DNA of 64,000 nucleotides from Roseomonas sp. (GTDB taxonomy: Bacteria; Pseudomonadota; Alphaproteobacteria; Acetobacterales; Acetobacteraceae). The stretch spans positions 33,385 to 97,384 of the forward strand of contig JADCFA010000015.1 of assembly GCA_020249775.1 (NCBI GenBank), in the 5' to 3' direction. The notes under the pieces were generated by a model that saw nothing but the letters and a program-made list of their open reading frames with translations, was not told the DNA's origin and searched no databases. The translations under genes and the position numbers were made by a program. Shown in pieces: positions 8,726-17,049 of this stretch. Numbering within the stretch: position 1 is the first letter of the stretch; each line of letters starts with the position of its first letter.

Positions 8726-10482
8726 CCAGGCCTCATTTTGGGGAGGGCGATGTCTGTAAAAATACGTCCGATTGGGCGATTGGCGCGGAGTTCCAGCACG
8801 GGGGATGGCTCCACCCGCCCATAGGCAGGGCTTTCCCAGCCGCGGATCAATTCCAGGCTGAAGGGCGCATCGGCGCTAAGCATGATGCGCGCCTTGGCAC
8901 TTTCGACGCCATCGGGGATGCGTTGCCAATCGCCGGGGCAAAGCCGCCAGCGCAAGGCCAAGCGCCGGAAATCGCCCCGGACTTGGTCCTCCACACGCCA
9001 CAGGCGCCCGCGACATTCAATCCGCCGCGCATGGCGATTGCCGCGCCAATCACGGGTTTTGGCGCCATCGGGAATGGCGCGGCAGCGCGGCCAGCGGCCA
9101 AACAGGAAGGGGCCAAGCCGTGGCATCGGCTCGGCATCATCAAAGGTGATCAGATTATGCCCGAGGCCGCCCGCCAGCATTCTTTGCCACCAGTCAAAAC
9201 CGGGTGGCGGCAGATAGGCGCCGCTGCCGCCATCGCGGAGCAGGTTTTCATTGCCATCCCAAAGGTCGAAATGCAGCAAATCCGCCTGCCCTGGGCGGAA
9301 GCGGAGCGGCACGCCGGTGCGCAGCACGCCGCGCGCCCCGCCGGCGCCACTGCGGCCGAACCAGCCGGCGCTGCGCCAAAGCCTGTCCGCCCCAACGGGC
9401 ATGGCAGGCGCCGCGGCAAGGCCAAGGGCGCGACAGCCCGCATCATCCGGCAAGCCGGCACTGAGGCCAAGAAAAAGCCGTGACGCGCGTTCCAGGCTGG
9501 CGCGGGCATCCTGCCCGCCGGCGCCAGAAAGATCGGCAAAGGCCGAATCATCGCAAGGCCCGATGCGCGGCAGGGCTCCATTGGGCGCCATGATACGCGC
9601 GAACCAATGGGTCGCGGCGGCAGCGCGCGCCGCAAAGGGCGCGGCAAAGCCGGGTGCGGCATGGCGGCGGCGGAACCATTCGGCAATCGCCAGCACATCC
9701 AGCATCAGCCGGTGATAGGCCGGCGAGGCCTGAGCAAAGGCGCCGCAAGGCGAGACCAGCCGCGCCATGGCGCGGGATAGCGCCCGCGCGCCCGCGCGTT
9801 GGTCCCAGAGGCTGCCGAGCAGCAGGCCGCAGACGAATAGCCCGGCCGCTTCGCTGATTGGGTGGTTATTATCCTGCGCCGCGCCATAGGCACGCGTGGC
9901 GCGGATGCGCCGCGCATGCAGCGTCAGCAGGGCGCGCGCGCCGGGGCTGAGCCGGCGATCGGCTCCGAGCAAGGCAAGTGTCAGGCTGATCCCCATGGCG
10001 CGCAAAGCCGCTTCCTGGGCGCAGGCCCAGGCAGGGCCGCGAAAGGGTGGGTTGGCGGCGGCCCAATCCGCCAAAAGCGCCTCCGCCCGGTGCAGATGAT
10101 CGCCTTTGGGGTCGTGTTGCGCGGCCAGCGCCAGAGTAAGCAAGGGGCCAAGGCGATGGGCTTCCCAGAGCGCGCGGATATCGGCGCCCGGACGCGCCAG
10201 CACATCCAGCGCATGAGCTGCGGGATTGAAGGGGCCGTGCCAGTCTCGGTCGGATGAGGGCAGCGCCTCGGCATCTGGCAGGAAGGGGCCGCGCGGCGCG
10301 GGCAGGTCCGGCAAGGCGCGGTGGGCAAGCCCTGAGGCAAGGCGCAGACGATGCCAGGCGAAAAGCGCCACCGGGCGCGGGCCAAGCCTGAAAGCGGCAT
10401 CGGCGCGCAGCCACCAGCCGCGCCAACCTGGTATGGCAAAGGCGGCGGAACGGGCTTCGCTAAAAATTGTATCCCCGGGCAC
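8722..10482 (-). CDS. Heparinase II/III family protein
   Basis: I place the start at the GTG at 10482, which has AAGGAGG six bases upstream, giving 586 residues. The N-terminal two-thirds is an alpha/alpha-toroid-like region containing GAAQDNNHPISEAAGLFVCG, whose N-N-H-x-x-x-E pattern is typical of heparinase II/III and alginate-lyase-like enzymes. The C-terminal third is beta-rich, with HFDLWDGNENLLRDGGSGAY and GLGHNLITFDDAEPMP. Related genes are common in proteobacterial EPS loci and are thought to trim or process uronic-acid-containing polymer. No clear signal peptide is visible, so its location is uncertain. It is the first gene of the minus-strand EPS operon. Confidence 0.85.
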   Translation of the reverse strand: MPGDTIFSEARSAAFAIPGWRGWWLRADAAFRLGPRPVALFAWHRLRLASGLAHRALPDLPAPRGPFLPDAEALPSSDRDWHGPFNPAAHALDVLARPGADIRALWEAHRLGPLLTLALAAQHDPKGDHLHRAEALLADWAAANPPFRGPAWACAQEAALRAMGISLTLALLGADRRLSPGARALLTLHARRIRATRAYGAAQDNNHPISEAAGLFVCGLLLGSLWDQRAGARALSRAMARLVSPCGAFAQASPAYHRLMLDVLAIAEWFRRRHAAPGFAAPFAARAAAATHWFARIMAPNGALPRIGPCDDSAFADLSGAGGQDARASLERASRLFLGLSAGLPDDAGCRALGLAAAPAMPVGADRLWRSAGWFGRSGAGGARGVLRTGVPLRFRPGQADLLHFDLWDGNENLLRDGGSGAYLPPPGFDWWQRMLAGGLGHNLITFDDAEPMPRLGPFLFGRWPRCRAIPDGAKTRDWRGNRHARRIECRGRLWRVEDQVRGDFRRLALRWRLCPGDWQRIPDGVESAKARIMLSADAPFSLELIRGWESPAYGRVEPSPVLELRANRPIGRIFTDIALPKMRPG

Positions 10483-10569
10483 GGCACACCTCCTTGGGTG
10501 ATTCAAATAGTTGAAAAGCAATCTATGGTTGTGTTAAGGAAAAATCAACAAAATTTTCTGGTGTATTTC
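10483..10569. promoter_or_regulatory. Divergent EPS promoter region
   Basis: This 87-bp gap separates the heparinase-like gene (minus) and the export gene (plus). It is clearly richer in A and T than its surroundings (around 10505-10565), as expected for back-to-back promoters. The AAGGAGG ribosome site of the minus gene is at 10489-10495. I see a TTGAAA at 10511 but no convincing -10 box at the right spacing, so no single promoter is called. Confidence 0.4.
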
Positions 10570-13221
10570 ATGCCAAGTTTCGCCACAAGAAATGCATGCG
10601 GCCAGGGCGCCATAAAGCGTCTTATCATACTGAACTTATGCCTTTTCCTGAGCACCCTGCCCGCGGCCGCCCAATCAGCCGCGCAATTCCTGGCCCCGCC
10701 AAGCCTGCCACCAAGCCTGCCCGGCGGCGCTTCTCTGCCCAGCCTCCCGCCCGGCGCCCAGCGCGATATCCTGGCCCGCGTGCTGGAAGCCGCCGCCGCC
10801 CCGCCGCCCGCGGCGCTCCCAGCTGCCGCCACCGCGCCCATCGCCGCGCCCCCCGCGCCACGCCCGGCGCTTTCCAGCATTGAAGCCTTCTTTGCCGAAA
10901 GGCTGGAACAGGCTGAACTCCGCCAATTCGGCTACGAGACCTTTCGCGGCGGCGCCGCACCGGCGCCGAGCTTCGGCGCCTTGCCGGGTTCCTATATTCT
11001 CGGTCCAGGGGACGAAGTGGTGGTGGCGCTGCGCGGCCGGGCGCGGCAGACGCTCTCGGTCAGGATCGGGCGCGATGGCATGCTATTGCTGCCCGAATTG
11101 CCGCCCATCCCCGCAGCCGGGCGCAGCCTTGCTGATCTGCGCGCCGATATGGAAGGCCGCGCCGCGCGGGAGCTTGGCGGATCAGAGGTCTTCCTTTCCA
11201 TCGGCGCCATCCGCCAGATCAGTGTTTTCGTGGGTGGCGAGGTAATGCGCCCTGGCTTTCAAACCCTGACGGCGCTCGCCAGCGTTTTGGATGCGCTGGC
11301 GGCGGCTGAGGGGGTGCGGCGGAGCGGGTCTTTGCGTGCCATCCGGATTGAGGGGCCGGCAGGGTCGCGACAGGTTGATCTCTATCCGCTGCTGGCCGAT
11401 GCGCCCGGCGAGGCTGACCTGACGCTGCGGGAGGGGGAACGCATTCTGGTGCCCCCCTTGGGTGGGGTGGTGGCGATTGCCGGCGATGTCGCGCGGCCCG
11501 GCATTTACGAATTGCCGGCGCGCCAGGGCGCCATGCCGCTGGAAGATGCGCTGGTGCTGGCCGGTGGGCCATTGCGGCCCAGTGGCAATCGGCTTTTGGT
11601 GCAGCAAAGCGATGCGCAGGGGCGGCGGAGTTTTGCCGAGCTTGCCATGACTGCCAGCCTCAGGCGCGGCGATGCGCTGTTGGTCAGGCCGGGGGCGGAT
11701 GTGGCGGCCAATACCATACGCCTGTCCGGGCATGTGGCGATGCCGATCACCCGTGCGGCCAATGGCAGGCAGGGGCTTTCGGTGCGCGCGCTGATTGCGG
11801 ATCATCGCCAGCTCGGACCCGATCCCTATACGCGCTTCGCCGTGGTGCTGCGCCCGGATCAGCGCAGCGGCCAGCGCCATTTGCTGCCCTTTGATCTGGC
11901 GCGTGCGCTGGAAGGCCGTGGCGGGCCGACGCTCCGTGATGGGGATGAGGTGATTGTCTTCTCCCGCGCCGATATCCAATGGCTTTCAAGCGGCGCGCCG
12001 CAGCGCGCCTTGCGCGGCGAGGCAACCGCGATGCAGGGGGGCGAATGCGTGGCGCTGACGCAGCTTGCCCAGGCCGCGCAGGCATCCCCGGCGCGCTTTG
12101 CCCATGCTCGGGCCACGGGCTTTCCGGAAATGGGTGAGGCGCGCTGCCCGCGCATTTTCCAGGAGGTGCCTGAATTGGCGGGCTTCCTCCTGGATCACGC
12201 CGCGCTGGTGACGGGCGAGGTGCGTGCGCCGGGCCTATACCCCATGATGGACAATACGCCTTTGGCCGATGCGCTGGCCATCGCGGGCGGGGTGACGGCG
12301 CTTGGCAACACGAATGCGCCCGATGTCGCGCAGGCGGTGGCGAACCCGGCCCTGGCGGGGCAAGTGACGCGCGTGAGCCTGGGTGGCGGGGCCAAGCTGG
12401 TATCACCGCGCCAGGCGCTGCGGATACCGCGGCGCGAAGATACGCTGGATAGCGGCCCGGTGCTGTTGCTGGGTGAATTCCGCAACCCCGGCAGCTATGA
12501 ATTGCGCCGTGGGGAGCGGCTTTCAGATGCGATCGCACGCGCCGGCGGGCTGACGGCCGAGGCGTTTCCCTATGGCGCGGTCTTCACGCGTGAAAGCGTG
12601 CGCCTGCGCCAGCAGGAAGGCTTTGCGCGCACCGCGCGGGATTTGGAAAGCAGCCTGGTGCAATTGGCCTCAGGCCAGGCGCTGCCTGGTTCTCGGGGTG
12701 GCACGGCGGATGTTGGCGGCGCCATGAAGGCAGGCCGGGAATTGGCCGCGACCTTGCGCGAAGCCCGCGCCGCCGGGCGGGTGGTGGTGGAAGCCAACCC
12801 GGTGATCCTGCTGGCGCGGCCCGATTTGGATATTTTGTTGGAACCAGGCGATGTGCTGGCCATGCCAAAGCGCCCGCAGGATGTGACAGTGGTAGGCGCG
12901 GTGCTGAACCCCGGCAGCCTGCCGTTTCGCCAGGGGTGGCGCGCGGCGGAATACATCCAAGCATCTGGCGGGGCGCAGCGCTTTGCCGATGCATCGCGTG
13001 TTTTCGTGGTGATGCCCAATGGCGAAGCTGCGCCGGCGGGCCAGGGGTTCTTCCAAGGTGGCGGGCCGCCCCTGGCACCGGGGAGCCTTGTCATGCTGCC
13101 GCAGGACCCGGCGCCATTTGAGACCTGGGGCTATATTCGCGACGTCACGCAGATTTTGGGTCAGCTCACGATTTCATCGCTGGCACTGGCAGTGGTTGCG
13201 CGGGAGGCGCGGCGCGATTAG
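10570..13221 (+). CDS. Multi-SLBB polysaccharide export outer-membrane protein
   Basis: From the ATG at 10570 the protein has 883 residues. It starts with a basic N-terminus and a hydrophobic signal segment (LIILNLCLFLSTLPAAAQS). A proline/alanine-rich linker follows, then the polysaccharide export domain (GSYILGPGDEVVVALRGR, about 137-220). After it come about six SLBB-type repeats, each with a GxVxxPGxY-like turn: ISVFVGGEVMRPGFQ, GVVAIAGDVARPGIYEL, an NTIRLSGHVAMP copy, ALVTGEVRAPGLYP, LLLGEFRNPGSYEL and DVTVVGAVLNPGSLPF. It is expected to form the outer-membrane or periplasmic conduit for the EPS made by the divergent operon. No lipobox cysteine is placed at the signal cleavage site, unlike Wza. 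An in-frame ATG at 10525 is an alternative start; neither has a good ribosome site. Confidence 0.85.
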   Translation: MPSFATRNACGQGAIKRLIILNLCLFLSTLPAAAQSAAQFLAPPSLPPSLPGGASLPSLPPGAQRDILARVLEAAAAPPPAALPAAATAPIAAPPAPRPALSSIEAFFAERLEQAELRQFGYETFRGGAAPAPSFGALPGSYILGPGDEVVVALRGRARQTLSVRIGRDGMLLLPELPPIPAAGRSLADLRADMEGRAARELGGSEVFLSIGAIRQISVFVGGEVMRPGFQTLTALASVLDALAAAEGVRRSGSLRAIRIEGPAGSRQVDLYPLLADAPGEADLTLREGERILVPPLGGVVAIAGDVARPGIYELPARQGAMPLEDALVLAGGPLRPSGNRLLVQQSDAQGRRSFAELAMTASLRRGDALLVRPGADVAANTIRLSGHVAMPITRAANGRQGLSVRALIADHRQLGPDPYTRFAVVLRPDQRSGQRHLLPFDLARALEGRGGPTLRDGDEVIVFSRADIQWLSSGAPQRALRGEATAMQGGECVALTQLAQAAQASPARFAHARATGFPEMGEARCPRIFQEVPELAGFLLDHAALVTGEVRAPGLYPMMDNTPLADALAIAGGVTALGNTNAPDVAQAVANPALAGQVTRVSLGGGAKLVSPRQALRIPRREDTLDSGPVLLLGEFRNPGSYELRRGERLSDAIARAGGLTAEAFPYGAVFTRESVRLRQQEGFARTARDLESSLVQLASGQALPGSRGGTADVGGAMKAGRELAATLREARAAGRVVVEANPVILLARPDLDILLEPGDVLAMPKRPQDVTVVGAVLNPGSLPFRQGWRAAEYIQASGGAQRFADASRVFVVMPNGEAAPAGQGFFQGGGPPLAPGSLVMLPQDPAPFETWGYIRDVTQILGQLTISSLALAVVAREARRD

Positions 13222-13345
13222 GGCCTGTGACTGCGTTTGGCTTCAACATCTTCGTAGCTTGAATCGCCGGCGCGGTCGCGGGGGCTTGCGAGCCCTTTGC
13301 GGGCGCCGCAAGCTTGCGGCTGCCATCGGGAAACGGACAGAAAAC

Positions 13346-14338
13346 ATGAGCTTCACTTCAACGCGCCGCGCGATGCTTGCGGCCCTTGCCGCGACGCCAA
13401 TGCTGTCGCCTTCGCTGCGCGCGCAGGGCGCCTTCCCCGATAAGCCCATTCGCCTGATTGTGCCCTTCGCGCCGGGCGGCAATTCCGATCTGACAGCGCG
13501 CGCCTGCGCGCCGGCCATGTCGGCGAAGCTCGGCCAGCCCGTGGTGGTGGAAAATCGCGCCGGCGCGGGCGGCAGTGTCGCCGCGCAGCAGGTCGCGCGG
13601 ATGCGGGCGGATGGTTACACTATTTTACTGGGTTCGAATGGGCCGCTCACGATCAATCCCACCGTGCAGGCCAATCTTGGCTATGACCCGATGCGTGACT
13701 TCATGCCGATTGGGCTTTTTGTGCGCACGCCCATGGTGATTGCCGTGCATCGCAGCCTGCCGGTGCGAACGGTGGCCGAACTTGTCGCGCATTCCAAGGC
13801 CAATCCGGGCAAGCTGGGCTTCGGGTCTTCCGGCATTGCGAGTGCGGCGCATCTTTCGCTTGAGATGTTCAATGCCGCGACCGGGGCAGGCATTACCCAT
13901 ATCCCCTATGGCAGCGGGGGCGCGCTGACGCCTGATCTGATCTCCGGCACCATATCCGGCGCCATTACGGAAATCTCGACGGCGCTGCCTTTGCACCGGG
14001 AAGGCGCGGTGCGGATATTGGCGGTTGCGGCGGCGGATCGCCTGCCGCAAGCGCCCGAATTGCCAACGGCGAATGAGGCTGGTGTTGCCGGTTATCAGGC
14101 CGCTGCCTTCGTTGGCATTGTGGCGCCGACGGGCCTGCCTGAGCCTGTTGCGAAGGCGCTTGGCGAAGCTGTCGCCGCCGCCGTTGCCGACCCCGCCGTG
14201 CGCTCGCGGCTTGAGGGCATGGGCAGCCTGATGGCAAGCGGGGCGGAGGCAACGCCCCCTGGCTTTGCTGCCTTTCTGCAGCGCGAGACGGCCTGGACGC
14301 GTGCAGCGGCGGAACGCGCGGGGTTGCGGCAGGGGTGA
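13346..14338 (+). CDS. Bug-family tripartite tricarboxylate transporter substrate-binding protein
   Basis: Starting at the ATG at 13346, the 330-residue protein has a signal peptide with a twin-arginine-like start (STRRAMLAALAATPML) and then the Bug hallmark FPDKPIRLIVPFAPGGNSD. ENRAGAGGSVAAQQVARM, KLGFGSSGIASAAHLSLEMF and ITHIPYGSGGALTPDLISG are the other conserved blocks lining the ligand cleft. It should bind a small carboxylate in the periplasm. No tctA or tctB membrane genes are nearby; such orphan Bug proteins are very numerous in some beta- and alphaproteobacteria. The ligand is unknown. Confidence 0.92.
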   Translation: MSFTSTRRAMLAALAATPMLSPSLRAQGAFPDKPIRLIVPFAPGGNSDLTARACAPAMSAKLGQPVVVENRAGAGGSVAAQQVARMRADGYTILLGSNGPLTINPTVQANLGYDPMRDFMPIGLFVRTPMVIAVHRSLPVRTVAELVAHSKANPGKLGFGSSGIASAAHLSLEMFNAATGAGITHIPYGSGGALTPDLISGTISGAITEISTALPLHREGAVRILAVAAADRLPQAPELPTANEAGVAGYQAAAFVGIVAPTGLPEPVAKALGEAVAAAVADPAVRSRLEGMGSLMASGAEATPPGFAAFLQRETAWTRAAAERAGLRQG

Positions 14339-14599
14339 GCGGGGTGCGTTCTTGCCAGGAGAATGGTTGGTCGAGGTAACAGACAGGAATGGCGCGGTCG
14401 GCGCGCGGTTCCAGAACCGGCGGCATCGCCCCTTTCGCACCCCTGGGGGATAACAAAAAACGCGCCCATAAGGCTGCCGCTATCGGCGCCGCTGCGGTTG
14501 AGGCCGTGCATATTGCCGGTAGGAGGGAAGTGAAAATGCGCGCGAAGTGCCGCGATGGTGCGACGTGAGCGAAAAAGCGGAGATTCCGCGCGAATAAAG

Positions 14600-15238
14600 T
14601 CAGTCCAGTTTCGCCTGAAGCTGTGTGAGTTCCACCAGAAACCGCTCCGCCGCCAGTGCGGGTGGCCAGGGGCGCCAAGGCTCCCCACCATAATGCGCCG
14701 CCAAAGGATCACGCGCCAATAGCGCCGCGCGAATGCCAAGGGTTTCGCGCATTTCCGCTTCAGTCCAGCCAGCGACATGCACGGCCTCTGCCGCTGCGGC
14801 AGCGATATCCGCGGCCTTATGCGCGCGCTTGTCTTCCACGCCCCAAGGCGGCAGGCGATAGCGCATCGCCACCACGGCAGAAAGACTTGCCTGCAAGGCC
14901 GCGAAACGCTCCCCCAAAAACGGCTTGAGCGGTGAGATACAATCGAAATTGATCAAACCCTCATCGGCATCATGCAGCAATTCGCGCAATTCTTCAGGTG
15001 GCGTCAGCCAATGGCGCGTGCGCTGGCGGCGGAGTTGTAGCACGAAAAGCGCATGCTGCGCGACCGAAAGCGGCTCCGGCCAGATGGAATGCCCGCCCCA
15101 GCGAAAAGTGCGCGCAAGCCCTGTCGCCAGATCCTCATCAGTCCAATCAAAGGGTGTGGGCGAAAGCAGATCCAGCCGCCGCCCGGATGGCAAGCGCACC
15201 CAGGCGCGTTCGGGGGCAGCGGCTTTGCCCAATGCCAT
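14600..15238 (-). CDS. HD-domain phosphohydrolase (YfbR-like)
   Basis: The protein is about 212 residues from the ATG at 15238; a TTG at 15244 overlapping the upstream stop is an alternative. It contains SVAQHALFVLQL and LLHDADEGLINFDCISPLK, the H...HD metal-binding pattern of HD hydrolases, most like 5'-deoxynucleotidase/YfbR-type enzymes in which the second block reads LLHDA-E with a following S-P-L-K. It could dephosphorylate nucleotides. It overlaps or abuts the L-asparaginase gene on the same strand, so the two are probably co-transcribed, although no functional link is obvious. Confidence 0.75.
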   Translation of the reverse strand: MALGKAAAPERAWVRLPSGRRLDLLSPTPFDWTDEDLATGLARTFRWGGHSIWPEPLSVAQHALFVLQLRRQRTRHWLTPPEELRELLHDADEGLINFDCISPLKPFLGERFAALQASLSAVVAMRYRLPPWGVEDKRAHKAADIAAAAAEAVHVAGWTEAEMRETLGIRAALLARDPLAAHYGGEPWRPWPPALAAERFLVELTQLQAKLD

Positions 15239-15240
15239 CT

Positions 15241-16236
15241 TCAATAGGTCGCAAAGACGCGCCGGATGCCTTCATTATCCAGCCCCTTGGTCAGCGCCAA
15301 GGCAAGCAGGATGCGCGCCTTTTGCGGGGTCAGGTTATCGGCACTGATAAAACCCGATTTATCGCCGCGCTGTGTGCGGAAAGTGCGCCCTGATCCGGCG
15401 CGGCTGGAAAGCACCAGCTTCACCCCGGCGGCGACAGCTGCTTCACCGGCCTTCACCATGGTGGGCGTGATATAGCCAGGCGCGAAGCCCGCCGTGACAA
15501 TGCCCTTGGCGCCGGCGGCAACAAAGGCATCAATCGCCGCGCCATCCGCCCCGGCATAGCAATAGGCAATATCCACACGCGGCAGCGCATCCATGCCCCG
15601 CACATCGAATTCCGTATCGGGGGCGATCTTGCGGATGGGCTTGCGATACCAGGCGATCATGTCGCCATCGGCATGACCAAGCGCACCGAAATCCACGGTG
15701 CGAAAGGTTTGCATGCGAAGTGTGGAAGTTTTCGTCACATCGCGCGCCGCTTGAATTTCATCATTCAGCAGCACCAGCGCGCCAAGCCCCCGCGCGCCGG
15801 GATCAGCCGCGACACGTATGGCATTGACGATATTCATCGGCCCATCACCCGAAAGCGCGGATGCTGGCCGCTGCGCGCCGACCAGCACCACGGGAATGGA
15901 AATCTTCAGCGTGAGCGAGAGGAAATACGCAGTTTCCTCAAGGCTTGCCGTGCCATGCGTGATGACAATGCCGGCAAGCTTCGGGTCTTCCCCCGCAAGC
16001 TTGTGACAAAGCCCCAGCAATTCCTTCCATTCCGGCCAGGCCAATTGTGTCGAGGGAATGGCGCGGAAGGGCACCGGGACAATATCGGCGACCAGCGCTG
16101 CCTCGGGAATGCGCGCAAGCAGCCCATTCACATCCAGTACGGTTCCATTGGCGAGGTAATCCAGGATATCGAGCGGGCCAGTCCCCATGGAGGAGATGGT
16201 GCCCCCCGTGCCAATCACGGCAACGCGCGGCTTCAT
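15241..16236 (-). CDS. L-asparaginase
   Basis: The 331-residue protein matches bacterial L-asparaginases over the full length. VIGTGGTISS near residue 8 holds the first catalytic threonine (TGGTI), and ITHGTASLEETAYFLSL near 95 holds the second triad (HGT with the following D/E). GAQRPASALSGDGPMNIVNA is the conserved middle block. It hydrolyses asparagine to aspartate and ammonia. No cleavable signal peptide is seen, which suggests a cytoplasmic enzyme. The conserved residues all appear intact. Its TGA overlaps the possible TTG start of the HD hydrolase gene. Confidence 0.92.
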   Translation of the reverse strand: MKPRVAVIGTGGTISSMGTGPLDILDYLANGTVLDVNGLLARIPEAALVADIVPVPFRAIPSTQLAWPEWKELLGLCHKLAGEDPKLAGIVITHGTASLEETAYFLSLTLKISIPVVLVGAQRPASALSGDGPMNIVNAIRVAADPGARGLGALVLLNDEIQAARDVTKTSTLRMQTFRTVDFGALGHADGDMIAWYRKPIRKIAPDTEFDVRGMDALPRVDIAYCYAGADGAAIDAFVAAGAKGIVTAGFAPGYITPTMVKAGEAAVAAGVKLVLSSRAGSGRTFRTQRGDKSGFISADNLTPQKARILLALALTKGLDNEGIRRVFATY

Positions 16237-16428
16237 GGCGAAACCCCTGGTGCTGATGCGTTCAGTCTTTCAATCACATGATCAATCATCATCATTTCCC
16301 CAAGCATATTCTGAAGCTGCCAAGCACGGCGCCCCGGTAGCCAGACCCGCAGCGTGGCGGGTTTCGGCAGATCGCGCCATGGCCCGCTTTACCCCGGTGG
16401 CAATACCGGGCTCCGCCCCACTGCCCGG

Positions 16429-16860
16429 CTAATCGGCCTTGCGGTCCAGCACTGCTGTGGTCAGGCGGGAAACGCAAGCAAGCTTGCCATTCGGCCGATG
16501 GATTTCCGTCTGCCAGACCTGGGTGCGGCGGCCGAGATGAAGCGGCCTGCAAAGCGCGGTCACTGTTTCGCCCTCCGGCACGGCGGAAACGTGATTGGCA
16601 TTCACCTCAAGCCCCACCGCATGCTGGCCTTCAGGCAGGGTCAGGGTGGTGGCGATGCTGCCTAAGGTTTCGGCAAGCACCACGGAAGCCCCGCCATGCA
16701 ATATGCCATAGGGCTGCACATGGCGCCGATCCACCGGCATCTCAGCCCGGATGAAATCGGCGCCGACGTCCAGAATACGGATGCCAAAGGCCCCGGGCAG
16801 GCTATTCGCCAGCCGGGCTTCAATCGCGTCAGGGGTTGCGGGGCGTTTCCAGATGCTCAT
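16429..16860 (-). CDS. PaaI-like hotdog-fold thioesterase
   Basis: Taking the ATG at 16860 (MSIWKRPATPDAIEARL) the protein has 143 residues, the normal size for this family. The segment VQPYGILHGGASVVLAETLGS holds the hotdog active site HGG. This is followed by GLEVNANHVSAVPEGETV and VWQTEIHRPNGKLACVSRLTT, as in PaaI/YdiI (menaquinone-pathway-like) acyl-CoA thioesterases. Substrate is likely an aromatic or medium-chain acyl-CoA, which cannot be refined. An in-frame ATG at 16875 with GGAAAGG upstream is an alternative start. Confidence 0.85.
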   Translation of the reverse strand: MSIWKRPATPDAIEARLANSLPGAFGIRILDVGADFIRAEMPVDRRHVQPYGILHGGASVVLAETLGSIATTLTLPEGQHAVGLEVNANHVSAVPEGETVTALCRPLHLGRRTQVWQTEIHRPNGKLACVSRLTTAVLDRKAD

Positions 16861-17049
16861 GCCTGATGGTTCCATGGGGCCTTTCCGGCATGGTTTCTCG
16901 CAGCCTGCTGCCGGAAAGGAAAGCCTTCTTTGCTGCTGCGCCATTTCCGCGTTTGAAACTTTCTTGTTTCATCATAAGATTACAACATCCCAACCGGGCA
17001 TTGTGCGCGCTTTGCGCTTAAGCATGCCCGCGAAGCCAAAGGCGGGCGC

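Noticed and set aside
10351..10569. N-terminal extension of the SLBB export protein frame by 73 codons
   Set aside because: It runs through the coding region and ribosome site of the divergent heparinase-like gene, and the signal peptide only makes sense with a start at 10570 or 10525.
13625..13640. GGTTCGAAT sequence reminiscent of a tRNA T-loop
   Set aside because: It lies within a conserved Bug coding region, and no cloverleaf arms can be formed around it.
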